Shown piece after piece: positions 1-8,953 of a stretch of 64,000 nucleotides of DNA. Positions within the stretch are counted from its first letter, which is position 1. Each line of letters starts with the position of its first letter. Below the pieces are notes generated by a model. That model saw nothing but the letters and a program-made list of their open reading frames with translations. It did no database searches and was not told where the DNA came from. Source of the stretch: Oscillospiraceae bacterium (GTDB lineage: Bacteria; Bacillota; Clostridia; Oscillospirales; Oscillospiraceae); NCBI GenBank assembly GCA_021205095.1, contig JAJPYE010000013.1, positions 1-64,000 on the forward strand, written 5' to 3'. The position numbers and the translations under genes were made by a program.

Positions 1-582
1 GTCTACACCAGCGACAGCGAGGGGACGGTTCTGTACTTCAACCTCTCCAACGGCAGCTACAGCGGCGACCTCTATAACGCCACCGGCTGGTACCATAGCG
101 AGACCTGGGGCCAGGAGGCGGACACCCTGAATCTGGTCATCGACAACGCCGAGCTGTCTGGCGCGATCAGCGTCACCAAGAGCGTACACGCCGTGGCCTA
201 TTACGAGGGCATTGAGGACGCCATCGAGGCCCAGAGCGCCATTAACGCGGAATACGGCTACGACCCCATCCAGTATGTGTATCTGGATGAGGCCCTGGAA
301 ATCGTGGAAGACGCGGAGGACGCAGCCTATGTGCAGTTCACCTATTACACCAAGCTGCAATATTGGGTGCTGGGCCACCTGATCAACACCCCCACGGATG
401 AGGGCAACGCCGTTGTGAACGTCACCCTGCAAAACGGCGCGGTGTGGAACGTCACCGACGCTTGCTACATTACCACCCTGACGGTAGACGACACCTCCTC
501 CGTCAACGGCGTCATCACCGAAATAGATGGCGGCTACCTGGTGGAACCCCTCTCCGCCTCAGGAGAGGCTTCCGGCCAGTAA
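1..582 (+). CDS. secreted acidic protein, 3' end only (paralogue of the protein at 37718-39874)
   Basis: The reading frame is open from the first base, so the start lies outside the window; 193 residues and the stop are visible. The piece has alternating Ser/Thr/Asn-rich beta-strand-like segments such as LNLVIDNAELSG, then a tail with VVNVTLQNGAVWNVTD and ITTLTVDDTSSVNGVI. It ends in SASGEASGQ. The C-terminal part of the protein encoded at 37718-39874 has the same order of motifs (VIVELTNGTTWFVTGESYLTMLIVG..CVINGTMT), so the two are paralogues. The regular short strands suggest a right-handed beta-helix surface protein, which is inference. No enzyme motif or anchor is visible in this part. 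Function unknown. Confidence 0.8.
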   Translation, partial: VYTSDSEGTVLYFNLSNGSYSGDLYNATGWYHSETWGQEADTLNLVIDNAELSGAISVTKSVHAVAYYEGIEDAIEAQSAINAEYGYDPIQYVYLDEALEIVEDAEDAAYVQFTYYTKLQYWVLGHLINTPTDEGNAVVNVTLQNGAVWNVTDACYITTLTVDDTSSVNGVITEIDGGYLVEPLSASGEASGQ

Positions 583-619
583 CCCATAAGGGCGAAAGCC
601 CTGTTCCATCACCTCCCAG

Positions 620-657
620 GCGTCCCTGGCGGCTCACCGCTGGGGACGCTCTTTATT
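620..657 (+). terminator. Rho-independent terminator after the secreted protein gene
   Basis: GCGTCCC (620-626) pairs with GGGACGC (643-649). The stem continues inward through GGCGG/CCGCT past one mismatch, with a CTCA loop, and is followed by TCTTTATT. It lies 38 bases after the stop codon. Confidence 0.65.
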
Positions 658-744
658 GGAAGCGCACCCCTTCTCCCCCGGCGGCATATACTGAGACAGG
701 ACAAAAGGCGCGGGCCTTTTGATTATGTTTTGAGGTGATAGCGT

Positions 745-2577
745 ATGTGTTCCATTGCAGGGGTGATCGACTTTTCCCACGATATGCGGCAGGCGCGGGA
801 GGCGCTGGCCGCCATGCACAGCAGCATGACCCGGCGGGGGCCGGACCAGAGCGGGGCCTATTATTCCCAAAGCGCCGCGCTGCTGCACAACCGGCTTTGC
901 GTCATTGACATAGAAAATGGCCGCCAGCCTATGACCGTCCGACAGGGCGGCAATACCTATACCCTGGTCTATAACGGGGAGCTGTATAACACCGGCGAGC
1001 TGCGCGCCCAGCTTATCGCCGCAGGGTATCGCTTCGCCGGTCATTCGGACACGGAGGTGCTGCTGAAAGCCTATATCCAGTGGGGCGGGGCCTGTGTGGA
1101 TCGGCTCAACGGCATATTCGCCTTCGCCGTATACGAGGAACCGGCCCGGCGGCTGTTTATCGCACGGGACAGAATGGGCGTCAAGCCCTTTTTCTATACC
1201 ATGCAGGACGGAGCCTTTCTCTTCGCCTCGGAGCTGAAGGGACTGCTGGCCCATCCCCAGGTGCGGCCACAGGCGGACAGGGATTCCATCCTGGAGCTGA
1301 TGCTGATCGGCCCCGGTCGAACGCCGGGATGCGGGGTGTTCAAAGGCATACGGGAGCTGCCCCCCGGCTGCCGGGGCTGGTTCGATGAGGACGGCCTGAA
1401 AACGGAAAAATACTGGTCGCTCCAGGCCCACACCCACCGGGACAGCCTGAACACCACCATCGACGCTGTACGCTTTCTGGTGACGGACGCCATAGAGCGT
1501 CAGCTTGTCTCCGACGTGCCGGTGGGAACGTTTCTCTCCGGCGGGCTGGATTCCGGCATTATCAGCTCCATCGCCAGCCAGTACATGAACGATCGCTGCC
1601 AGCGGCTGACGGCCTTCTCCGTGGATTACAAGGACAACAAAAAGTATTTCCACAGCGGCAAATTCCAGCCCAACAGCGACACGGATTATATCCCGCTCCT
1701 CCGGGACTGGCTGGACTGCGAGCATTATCTGATCGTGCTTGACACAGACGAGCTGGTGGAAGGACTTTTTGAGGCCGTGGACGCCCGCGACCTACCGGGC
1801 ATGGCGGACGTGGACTCCTCCCTGCTGCAATTTTGCAAGCACATCAAAAACCATGTCACCGTGGCCCTGTCCGGGGAGTGTGCGGACGAGATATTCGGCG
1901 GCTACCCCTGGTACCGGGACGAACAGATACGCATGGCGGAGGGCTTCCCCTGGGCCCAGTCCACCGCCTACCGGGCGGGCTTTCTCCGGGAGGAATACCT
2001 CCGGGGCGTCGATCCCCGCGAATACGTTATGGCCCGGTACCGGGCCACCGTGGCGGACGCCTCCACCCTGCCGGAGGACGATTTGACCGACCGGCGGATG
2101 CGGGAGATGATGCGGCTGAACACCGACTGGTTTATGCAGACCCTGCTGGATCGGAAGGATCGAATGTCTATGTACAGCGCCCTGGAGGTGCGTGTCCCCT
2201 TCTGTGACCACCGCATTGCGGAGTATCTCTACTCCATTCCCTGGGAATGGAAGGACTACAAGCACTATGAAAAGGGCCTGCTCCGCGCCGCCATGCGGGA
2301 TATACTGCCGGAGGAGATCCTGTGGCGGAAGAAGAGTCCTTATCCCAAGACCCACAACCCCGCCTATATGACCGCCGTCTCCGCCCGGCTGGGGCGGGTT
2401 TTGGAGAATGACGCCTCCCCCCTGCTGAATGTCGTGAAGCGGGAGGCCCTGGAAGCTCTCCTGCATGACGACAAGGCCCAGCCCTGGTATGGGCAGCTTA
2501 TGACCACGCCCCAGACCATCGCCTATATGCTACAAATCAACTACTGGCTGGAAAAATATAAGGTGGAGCTGGTATAA
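745..2577 (+). CDS. asnB: asparagine synthetase, glutamine-hydrolysing (AsnB type)
   Basis: Makes asparagine from aspartate, ATP and glutamine. The 610-residue protein starts MCSIAGVI, which leaves the catalytic Cys at position 2 after Met removal, as in class II glutamine amidotransferases. RRGPDQSG and the YNGELYN segment complete the glutaminase half (about residues 1-200). The synthetase half carries the PP-loop SGGLDSGI near residue 265 and LSGECADEIFGGY near residue 375. Length is normal for the long asnB form. A GAGGTGAT ribosome site lies just before the ATG. It stands alone between two terminators. Lasso-peptide or aminosugar cyclase relatives share the fold, but there is no precursor or protease gene beside it. 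Confidence 0.93.
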   Translation: MCSIAGVIDFSHDMRQAREALAAMHSSMTRRGPDQSGAYYSQSAALLHNRLCVIDIENGRQPMTVRQGGNTYTLVYNGELYNTGELRAQLIAAGYRFAGHSDTEVLLKAYIQWGGACVDRLNGIFAFAVYEEPARRLFIARDRMGVKPFFYTMQDGAFLFASELKGLLAHPQVRPQADRDSILELMLIGPGRTPGCGVFKGIRELPPGCRGWFDEDGLKTEKYWSLQAHTHRDSLNTTIDAVRFLVTDAIERQLVSDVPVGTFLSGGLDSGIISSIASQYMNDRCQRLTAFSVDYKDNKKYFHSGKFQPNSDTDYIPLLRDWLDCEHYLIVLDTDELVEGLFEAVDARDLPGMADVDSSLLQFCKHIKNHVTVALSGECADEIFGGYPWYRDEQIRMAEGFPWAQSTAYRAGFLREEYLRGVDPREYVMARYRATVADASTLPEDDLTDRRMREMMRLNTDWFMQTLLDRKDRMSMYSALEVRVPFCDHRIAEYLYSIPWEWKDYKHYEKGLLRAAMRDILPEEILWRKKSPYPKTHNPAYMTAVSARLGRVLENDASPLLNVVKREALEALLHDDKAQPWYGQLMTTPQTIAYMLQINYWLEKYKVELV

Positions 2578-2581
2578 GAGT

Positions 2582-2618
2582 ACCGCCCCATCCTGCGGTT
2601 TCTACAGCATGGGGCGGT
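2582..2618. terminator. hairpin between convergent asnB and SLH gene
   Basis: ACCGCCCCAT (2582-2591) and ATGGGGCGGT (2609-2618) form a perfect 10-bp stem with a 17-nt loop. It sits between two convergent genes, so it probably acts on both, although no clear T-run follows on either side. Confidence 0.5.
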
Positions 2619-2623
2619 CCGGT

Positions 2624-3715
2624 TCATCGGCTGGAAAGAAGGCCGATGGCGTTTGCCAGCAGCTCGGCGGCTCCGGCGCGGGTCAGCACCTGGTCGATGT
2701 CGTCCCAGTCGGACAGCATAACGCTGCAGGCGGTCAGGTTCGCCACGGCCTGAGCCCAGGTGGTATCGGCGTTATCCTGCCCCACATAGGCCGCCGCGCT
2801 GACTACGTCCGTCACGCCCAGGACGCTGTTCAGCATCAGGCAGGCGTCCCGGAGAGTGATGTTCTCATCGGGGCAGAAGTTGGCCCCGGTGGAGGTCTCC
2901 ACCCCCTCCACATAGCCCTTCAGCAGGGCCGTGGCCACATAGGGCTTGAGCCAGGCGTCGATGTCGGCGTCGTCTCCAAAGCCGGTGGAGCTGACCCCCT
3001 GGAGCAGGTCGCACCCTGCCGCCGTCATGCACATAGTCAGAAACTCCCCCCGCGTCACAGCGGCCTCCGGGTTGAACACATAGTCCTCCCCCACATATTC
3101 CCCGGTGAAGACCCCCGCCTCCGTCAGCACGATGGCGGCATATTCCATGGCGCTGCCGGTCATATCGGAATATGTGACCTTGGACTTCTGCCGGAGGAGC
3201 CGGATGATTACCGTCCCCTCCTGGGAGACGTTCCCGGCGCTGTCCGTGACCCGGAAGCCAAAGTAATCCTTGCCCCGCTTGCCCTCTTTGGGCGTATAGA
3301 CGAAATAGCCGTCCGCCGTCAGCTCTACCGTTCCCTTAATCGGCTCTGTGGTAATCTCAAAGGTCAGCGAATCCCCCTCCGCGTCGTAGGCCGTGAGCTG
3401 GCCCCCTACGGAGACACCCCGGTAGGTCTCCAGCTCCTGGTTTTCCGCCACGGGGGCCGTGTTCTCTCCCCCGTCCTCCTGGCTGGCCTCCTCTGTCGTG
3501 CCGGTGAGTGCCTCCGCCGCGAGGCCCGCCTCGTAGTCCGAAAGGGCCTCCGTCTCGGACACCGTCTCTTCGGTTATCGTGTCTGTCGCAGCGGCCTCCT
3601 CCGCCAGAGCCGCCTCGATGGCGGCGGTCTCGATGACGGAGATGTCCGCCAGAGCCGGTGTGGAACCAAGAACAAAAAGCGATAGCAGCATCCACGCTGT
3701 TGCAGCTCGTTTCAT
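2624..3715 (-). CDS. secreted SLH-domain protein with a cadherin/Ig-like domain
   Basis: The 363-residue protein starts with a signal peptide (MKRAATAWMLLSLFVLGSTPALA). An acidic, Ala/Glu/Thr-rich linker follows (about 25-90), then one Ig/cadherin-like module (about 90-175; NTAPVAENQ, DAEGDSLTFEI, YTPKEGKRGKDYFGFRVTDSAGN). Two to three S-layer homology repeats complete it (about 180-360; FNPEAAVTRGEFLTM, FCPDENITLRDACLM, VLTRAGAAELLANAI). SLH repeats normally bind pyruvylated secondary cell-wall polymer, so the protein is likely non-covalently attached to the wall. An AGGAGG ribosome site precedes the ATG. It is monocistronic, and its ligand is unknown. Confidence 0.85.
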   Translation of the reverse strand: MKRAATAWMLLSLFVLGSTPALADISVIETAAIEAALAEEAAATDTITEETVSETEALSDYEAGLAAEALTGTTEEASQEDGGENTAPVAENQELETYRGVSVGGQLTAYDAEGDSLTFEITTEPIKGTVELTADGYFVYTPKEGKRGKDYFGFRVTDSAGNVSQEGTVIIRLLRQKSKVTYSDMTGSAMEYAAIVLTEAGVFTGEYVGEDYVFNPEAAVTRGEFLTMCMTAAGCDLLQGVSSTGFGDDADIDAWLKPYVATALLKGYVEGVETSTGANFCPDENITLRDACLMLNSVLGVTDVVSAAAYVGQDNADTTWAQAVANLTACSVMLSDWDDIDQVLTRAGAAELLANAIGLLSSR

Positions 3716-3792
3716 GTAAACAACCTCCTGTAGTTTGTATGCTTATTCTTACCCCTCCGAGCCGAAATATTCCCTCCCAAAGAAAAATATGG

Positions 3793-3820
3793 TTGACTTC
3801 CAAAATATGCGTGTTACAAT
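3793..3820 (+). promoter_or_regulatory. sigma-A-type promoter for moeA
   Basis: TTGACT (3793-3798), a 16-base spacer and TACAAT (3815-3820) lie about 130 bases before the moeA start. This leaves a long untranslated leader. At 3838-3880 the leader can fold CGGCAG against CTGCTG, followed by TCGTTTTTC, which resembles an attenuator. Confidence 0.55.
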
Positions 3821-3953
3821 GGTGTCAGACAGGTTGTGCGGCAGAAGTGTGTAAGTCCAGACAGGGACGGGCGCTGCTGTCGTTTTTCATTCCTGGAATA
3901 TATCTTTTTTATATATTATGATAACATATGATAATGAAAGGAGCGCGGAGCAG

Positions 3954-5165
3954 ATGCCAAAGCCCCCCATAAATCAACTGACCCCCAGGACGGAGGCGCA
4001 AGCCCTTCTGCAGGACGCATGGACGCTTACGGCGGAGGAGGAGACCGTTCCCCTCGCCGCCTGCCGGAATCGCGTTTTGGCGAGGGACGTGTTCGCCCAA
4101 TATAACATCCCCGTGGTGCGGGCCTCCGCCATGGACGGGGTGGCTGTGAACGCCGCCGATTTTGCGGAGGGAAAGCAGCCGGACTGCACCGGCTGGCGGC
4201 CAGGGCAGGAATATTCCCGCGCCGACACCGGGGACGATTTTGACGACAAATACGACGCCGTCGTCCCCATCGAGCAGGTGCAGGTTCTGCCGGAGGGGGG
4301 CCTGGTATTCGCGCCGGACGTGGAGATCCGCCCCGGCCTGAACGTCCGTCCCGCCGGTTCCCAGGTGGAGAAGGGTTCTCTCCTCTGCAAAAAGGGAACG
4401 CGCCTGACGGCCCTGGACATCGCCGCCATCGGCATGGGCGGATACGACGCGGCCCCGGTTCTCCGCCGCCCGAAGGTGGCTTTCGTCCCCACGGGCAGCG
4501 AGCTTGTCCCTATCGGGGCAGAACTGGCCAGGGGGCAGAATTTCGACACCAACAGTCTGATGGCCTCCCTCCTGCTGGAGGAGATGGGCGCGGAGCCGAT
4601 GCTCCGCCCCATCCACCGGGACGACCTGAAAGCCATAGAGGAAACCCTGGACGAGCTTCTGCCCCAGGCGGACATCATCATCCTGAACGCCGGAACCTCC
4701 AAGGGGCAGGAGGACTACTGCGGCCAGCTTCTCAAGCGCCGGGGACGGCTTCTGTTCAGCGGGGTGGCCGCCGTGCCGGGACGGCCCATGACCGCCGCCG
4801 TCATAGAGGGAAAAATGGTTCTGAACATCTCCGGCCCCGCCCTGGCGGCGTTTTACACCCTGGACTGGGCGGTGAAGCCCCTGATATGTAAATACCTGGG
4901 CGTCCCCGTGCCAAAGCGACAGACCGTCCAGGCGGAGCTGACCGCCCCTATCGGCGGGCCGCCGATGGCCATGTGCTGTATGCTGCGGCTCCAAAAGGAG
5001 GGCGACAGACTTCTGGCCACGCCCCTGAATATGCGGGGTCATGGCAGCGTAGGCTCCGGCGTGCTGCTGACCGCCGACGCCATGTATGTCACCACCCCCG
5101 GCCAGGAACCGAAGACCGCCGGAGACGTCGTCACCCTGGAGCTGATGCGGGAGCCGCCAGTCTGA
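3954..5165 (+). CDS. moeA: molybdopterin molybdenumtransferase (MoeA family)
   Basis: MoeA inserts molybdate into adenylylated molybdopterin, the last step of basic molybdenum cofactor synthesis. The 403-residue protein shows the family landmarks: PLAACRNRVLARDVFA, the VRASAMDGVAVNA motif, FVPTGSELVPIG, and an NAGTSKGQEDY loop in place of the commoner TGGVSxGDxD. The chosen ATG (3954) has AAAGGAG ten bases upstream; an in-frame ATG at 3918 has no ribosome site. The gene converges on the molybdoenzyme operon at 5328-10902, so it may supply that enzyme with cofactor (inference). The variant loop is seen in clostridial MoeA-like proteins, so specificity for Mo versus W is open. Confidence 0.88.
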   Translation: MPKPPINQLTPRTEAQALLQDAWTLTAEEETVPLAACRNRVLARDVFAQYNIPVVRASAMDGVAVNAADFAEGKQPDCTGWRPGQEYSRADTGDDFDDKYDAVVPIEQVQVLPEGGLVFAPDVEIRPGLNVRPAGSQVEKGSLLCKKGTRLTALDIAAIGMGGYDAAPVLRRPKVAFVPTGSELVPIGAELARGQNFDTNSLMASLLLEEMGAEPMLRPIHRDDLKAIEETLDELLPQADIIILNAGTSKGQEDYCGQLLKRRGRLLFSGVAAVPGRPMTAAVIEGKMVLNISGPALAAFYTLDWAVKPLICKYLGVPVPKRQTVQAELTAPIGGPPMAMCCMLRLQKEGDRLLATPLNMRGHGSVGSGVLLTADAMYVTTPGQEPKTAGDVVTLELMREPPV

Positions 5166-5192
5166 CGAGACCCGCTCCTGCCGTCCCTGCAC

Positions 5193-5241
5193 AGCAAAGC
5201 GCCCCATGCGATTTTTCGGTCGCATAGGGCGCGTTTTGCTT
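5193..5241. terminator. terminator after moeA
   Basis: GCGCCCCATGCGA (5199-5211) pairs with TCGCATAGGGCGC (5220-5232) with one mismatch, and GTTTTGCTTT follows. It ends the plus-strand moeA transcript; flanking AGCAAA/TTTTGCT lets it work in both directions. Confidence 0.75.
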
Positions 5242-5257
5242 TCCTCCGGCACAAGCT

Positions 5258-5307
5258 ATAAAAGGCGCTGTCCCGCCTGATTCGTCGGAATCATTGGGGA
5301 CAGCGCC
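5258..5307 (-). terminator. terminator of the transhydroxylase-like operon
   Basis: On the minus strand an 11-bp stem (GGCGCTGTCCC at 5264-5274 with GGGACAGCGCC at 5297-5307) encloses a second small stem (GATTC/GAATC). It is followed by TTTTAT. It lies 20 bases past the last gene of the operon. Confidence 0.8.
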
Positions 5308-5327
5308 CTTGGTTTATCATGCTGCGT

Positions 5328-6200
5328 TTACTCCGCCTGTTCCAGGTACGTAATGCCTACGTAGTGGTCATGGTCGGTGCGTTCGTTTTCGTAACGGACG
5401 GGCTTGAAGCCGGGGTATGTTATCTCTACCGTCCAGGTTTTCTCTTTGGGGAGATCCTCGAACTCGTAGTCACCGGCCCAGTTGGTTTCCATCTCGTGGG
5501 TCTCGCCGGTCTCGGTGCAGGTGATTTTTACCTTCGCGCCGATGCAGACCTCCTCCAGCTCCTTGGGATAGGCCACGGTACCGGCCAGGAAGGCGCTGGG
5601 GATGTTCAGGTGCACCACGCTGGAACCCATATCACCCAGAGCCTCAAGCTGCGTCACCTTATTGGCGGCGATGAGCTTGGAAATCTCGCTGTCCGGGTCG
5701 GCCAGGTCGCCGAACACAAGGGCCTGGTTGGGGCAGGCCTCCACGCAGCGGGGTTCATAGCCGGGGTAATCCGGATCGTCCAGCAGCTCGGCGCACATGG
5801 TACATTTCTGGGGCAGGTTCAAATCCTCGTTCCAGTACACCGCATGGATGGGGCAGGCGTCCACAATCTGCTTCTGGCCCACGGCCTTTTCCGGGTCGAT
5901 GATAACGATGCCGTCCGGCCTTTTATACACGGCCCCGTCCTTGGCCGCCGCCACGCAGGCGGGGTTATCGCAGTGGGAGCAGGGGGTGGGAACGGTGGCG
6001 GTCTTGACCCGGCGGGTGTTGTCGCCTCTCTCCCATTCCACGATGTTCATCCAATACTGGCCCAGCTCCGGCTGGGATTTCGTCAGGGCGCTGTCCCAGC
6101 CGCAATGCTCGTCCTTGCAGGCCATAAAGCAGGCGTAGCAGGCCATGCAGCGGGCGGAATTGATGGCTATGCCGGGCTTTTTCATCGGTTTCTTCAGCAT
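5328..6200 (-). CDS. athS: Fe-S small subunit of a pyrogallol-phloroglucinol transhydroxylase-like molybdoenzyme
   Basis: Electron-carrying beta subunit of the molybdoenzyme encoded just upstream (290 residues). The N-terminal two thirds is a multi-cluster ferredoxin: CMACYACFMAC (18-28), CSHCDNPAC, DACPIHAV, CTMC and CVEACP. This gives twelve ligand cysteines for three [4Fe-4S] clusters, as in the Pelobacter acidigallici small subunit, rather than the four of most DMSO-reductase-family partners. Residues from about 205 form a transthyretin/carboxypeptidase-regulatory-like beta domain (VKITCTETGETHEM..WAGDYEFEDLP), another hallmark of that subunit. There is no signal peptide, so it is cytoplasmic. 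It begins one base after the large-subunit stop with AAAGGAGG upstream, so the two are probably made together. Confidence 0.85.
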   Translation of the reverse strand: MLKKPMKKPGIAINSARCMACYACFMACKDEHCGWDSALTKSQPELGQYWMNIVEWERGDNTRRVKTATVPTPCSHCDNPACVAAAKDGAVYKRPDGIVIIDPEKAVGQKQIVDACPIHAVYWNEDLNLPQKCTMCAELLDDPDYPGYEPRCVEACPNQALVFGDLADPDSEISKLIAANKVTQLEALGDMGSSVVHLNIPSAFLAGTVAYPKELEEVCIGAKVKITCTETGETHEMETNWAGDYEFEDLPKEKTWTVEITYPGFKPVRYENERTDHDHYVGITYLEQAE

Positions 6201-6201
6201 C

Positions 6202-8940
6202 TTACACAGCCTCCTTTTTCAAAATCTGTTCCCTCTCGCCCCAGAGCAAGTCCGCTTCGGCGGAGGTGCGGATGGGACGGGCGGTTTCAAGCTGCTGCTT
6301 GTCCACCGCGTCCAGGATATGCTCGAAGCCCTGGCCGTAGTTGGGGTCGGCGTCGCACTTCTCGATGTCGATGTTGCAGCTGTACGGGGCCATGGCGGGC
6401 ACATAGTCGCCGATCAGGCGGCCAGGGGTCAGGACGTTTATGCTGCCGCCCTTATCCCAGCTCATGTATTCGCCATAGTTGATGGGGTTATAGATGCCGG
6501 AGGAGGTGTAGGCGTGGATGGTCTCCGGGTTGAGCCGATAGCTCACGCGGGCCACGCAAAGCACGCTGCCACGGTCATTGAACAGGCGCACCACGTCTCC
6601 GTCCTTTATCCCCTTCTGCTCCGCCACCTTGGGGTTGATGTGGCAGACCAGGTAGGGGTTGCCGTTGATGATGACGCGGTTTTTGGGTATCTCCCACAGC
6701 CATTTGGCGTGCTGGTTATAGTGGGTGTGATAGTCAAAGCGGGGATGGGGGGAGATAAGGCCATAGGGGAACTTATCCGCCGACAGGGACTTATGGCCCT
6801 CCCAGGAGTCCTGATACTGCGGGATGGGGCGGCGGGCCTCATCATCCGGCGCCCAGTAGGTCAGGGACTCGGACACAAACTCGAACTTGCCGGAGAAGGT
6901 ACCCAGCCTGCCCTCCTCCTGGAACACCTTGTGGTTCATGGTGTCGCAGGGGCGGTTCTCCGCAAACCACTGGAAGCCGGGGTAACGGTCCCAGTTTTCA
7001 TAAAGGCCGGTCTCCGGGTCTTTATTCTCCTCCTTATAGGAAACGGGCGGGATATAGTAGCCCTTCTTCTTGAAGTCCTCCCAGGAGATATGCTTGGGCA
7101 GGTCGGAGAACTGCCAGAAGCGCTTGGCCCATTCCTCCTCCGTCCGGCCCTCGGTGAAGCGCTCGCCCCAGCCGAGACGGGCCGCCACCTGGGAGAAGAT
7201 CCAGAAGTCGGAGCGGGAATCCCACAGAGGCTCGATGGCCTTGTCCTGATAGACGATGACCTGCCAGGAGTTGCCTGTCTGGGAGTGGGAGCAGTAGCCG
7301 CCGTTGCCGGAGTTGCCCACCTCGCCGATGTCTATACGCTCCAGGTTGGAGCAGGCGGGCAGGATAACGTCCGCATGACGGGTCTCCGGGGTCATGAAGA
7401 TGTCCTGGTTAATGACGAACTCCAGCTCCGGGCTTTTATACATCTTGGCCCATTTGTTGGTGTCCAGCATGGTGCCGAAGAAGGAGCCGCCGTAGCGCCA
7501 GAAGCAGTGAACCTTGTTATAGCCGGGGGCGGGGTATACATGGCGGGTAAATTCCTGATCCACGCCGCCGCCGCAGAAGCCCTCCCCGTACCACTCATAG
7601 TGGCCGTCCAGGATGGCGTCCGGCAGATTGGGGCGGTACAGCACCTGCTCCACGGAGTTCACGGGTACGTCGTCGCAGATGGGCGCACCGGCAATGGAGG
7701 ACAGGGGGTCGGAATAGCCGCCGAACCAGAAGTTATAGTTCATGGGGCCGCCGCAGGCGGGAGACCAGAAGGCGCGGCCCGGCTTGCCCATGCCCTGCAT
7801 GGCGAACAGCAGGGTCATCAAACGGGCGTACTCCGTGCCGTTGGAGTGGCGGCACGCGCCGCCGAATCCGCCGCGCATACCAGAGCCGCCGGTGGTGACG
7901 GTGCTGGCCCAGCGCCGGGCAATGGCCTTGATGTCCATGGCGGGAACCAGAGACAGCTCCTCCGCCCACTTGGGGGTCTTGGGGGTGCCGTCCGGGCCGA
8001 GGCCGAGGATATGGTCTTCAAACTCCTTGAAGCGGTGGCCGTGCTGCTTTACGTATTCCTTGTCGTAGGTACCCTCGGTAATCCACACATAGGCGATGGC
8101 CTCCAGGATGGCGGAGTCCGTGCCCATGCGGGGGCCTATCCATTTGTCGGCGTGCTTCACGGAGGTATAGTTGTTGAAGGGGTCGATGTAGATAAACTCG
8201 ATGCCCATCTCCTTCATCCACCAGCGCCACAGGGCGGATTCCTGGGCGGAATAGCCGCCGCGGCTGGTGTCCGGGTCGGTAGACCAGCAGATGATGGTCT
8301 CGGCGTTCTGCATGGCCATTTCCAGCATATCATAGGGTTCCGGGCCGCCCAGACGCCAGTAATAGCCGTAGGAATGGGGCGTGCCCCAGTGGAAGCCCTC
8401 CCAGGAGTCCGGGTTATCCGCGATGCGGGTGTAGCCCATCATGGAGAAAAACCGCTTGAACAGGGAAATCTTATAGCCCACCAGGCCCCAGCTGTGGTGG
8501 GAGGAGGTGCAGGCGGTGATGGTCTCCTTGCCATAGGTCTTTTGCAGACGCTTTATCTCACGGGCCACCAGGCTCAGAGCCTCATCCCAGGAGGCGCGGC
8601 GATAGCCGGATTTGCCGCGGTTTTCCGTGTTGCGGTTCTTGCCGTCCGGGGTTTCTACAAAGTCCTCCCGAATCATGGGGTATTTCAGCCGGTCATAGGC
8701 ATAGGTCTTATCCCGCTCGCAATAGCCCAGCAGGGACATGGTGGTCTTGCGCTGGGGGGTATATTGTTTGCCGCGGGCCTTGATGACCCAGCCCGCGGGG
8801 TCGTCGTCCGTCAGGACGATGGGACGAACACGGCGGATAACGCCGTTATAGGTATGCAGGGTCATGGGGCCGCCCACGCATACGCTGTGGGTAATGCGCT
8901 CGTCCTTGCTGACGGAACGCATGGAAACTTGTTCAGCCAT
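6202..8940 (-). CDS. athL: molybdopterin (bis-MGD) large subunit, pyrogallol-phloroglucinol transhydroxylase-like
   Basis: The 912-residue catalytic subunit belongs to the DMSO reductase family. It lacks the N-terminal Fe-S motif and any Tat signal. Recalled against P. acidigallici AthL, it keeps long stretches such as NPDSWEGFHWG. It also keeps the residues known from that structure: the Mo-ligand Ser (here S179 with D178 before it; S175/D174 in AthL), active-site His (H148; H144), Y156 (Y152) and Y409 (Y404). The C-terminal molybdopterin-binding domain is intact (INPKVAEQKGIKDGDVVRLFNDRGS). AthL moves a hydroxyl between polyphenols without net redox change. The related resorcinol hydroxylase does an oxidation, so the exact substrate here is unproven. 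AAGGAGG precedes the ATG. Confidence 0.87.
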   Translation of the reverse strand: MAEQVSMRSVSKDERITHSVCVGGPMTLHTYNGVIRRVRPIVLTDDDPAGWVIKARGKQYTPQRKTTMSLLGYCERDKTYAYDRLKYPMIREDFVETPDGKNRNTENRGKSGYRRASWDEALSLVAREIKRLQKTYGKETITACTSSHHSWGLVGYKISLFKRFFSMMGYTRIADNPDSWEGFHWGTPHSYGYYWRLGGPEPYDMLEMAMQNAETIICWSTDPDTSRGGYSAQESALWRWWMKEMGIEFIYIDPFNNYTSVKHADKWIGPRMGTDSAILEAIAYVWITEGTYDKEYVKQHGHRFKEFEDHILGLGPDGTPKTPKWAEELSLVPAMDIKAIARRWASTVTTGGSGMRGGFGGACRHSNGTEYARLMTLLFAMQGMGKPGRAFWSPACGGPMNYNFWFGGYSDPLSSIAGAPICDDVPVNSVEQVLYRPNLPDAILDGHYEWYGEGFCGGGVDQEFTRHVYPAPGYNKVHCFWRYGGSFFGTMLDTNKWAKMYKSPELEFVINQDIFMTPETRHADVILPACSNLERIDIGEVGNSGNGGYCSHSQTGNSWQVIVYQDKAIEPLWDSRSDFWIFSQVAARLGWGERFTEGRTEEEWAKRFWQFSDLPKHISWEDFKKKGYYIPPVSYKEENKDPETGLYENWDRYPGFQWFAENRPCDTMNHKVFQEEGRLGTFSGKFEFVSESLTYWAPDDEARRPIPQYQDSWEGHKSLSADKFPYGLISPHPRFDYHTHYNQHAKWLWEIPKNRVIINGNPYLVCHINPKVAEQKGIKDGDVVRLFNDRGSVLCVARVSYRLNPETIHAYTSSGIYNPINYGEYMSWDKGGSINVLTPGRLIGDYVPAMAPYSCNIDIEKCDADPNYGQGFEHILDAVDKQQLETARPIRTSAEADLLWGEREQILKKEAV

Positions 8941-8953
8941 TCACATCTCCTCC

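Noticed and set aside
3838..3886. Molybdenum cofactor riboswitch before moeA
   Set aside because: The region is too short and lacks the conserved blocks I know for that class. It is kept only as a generic attenuator candidate.
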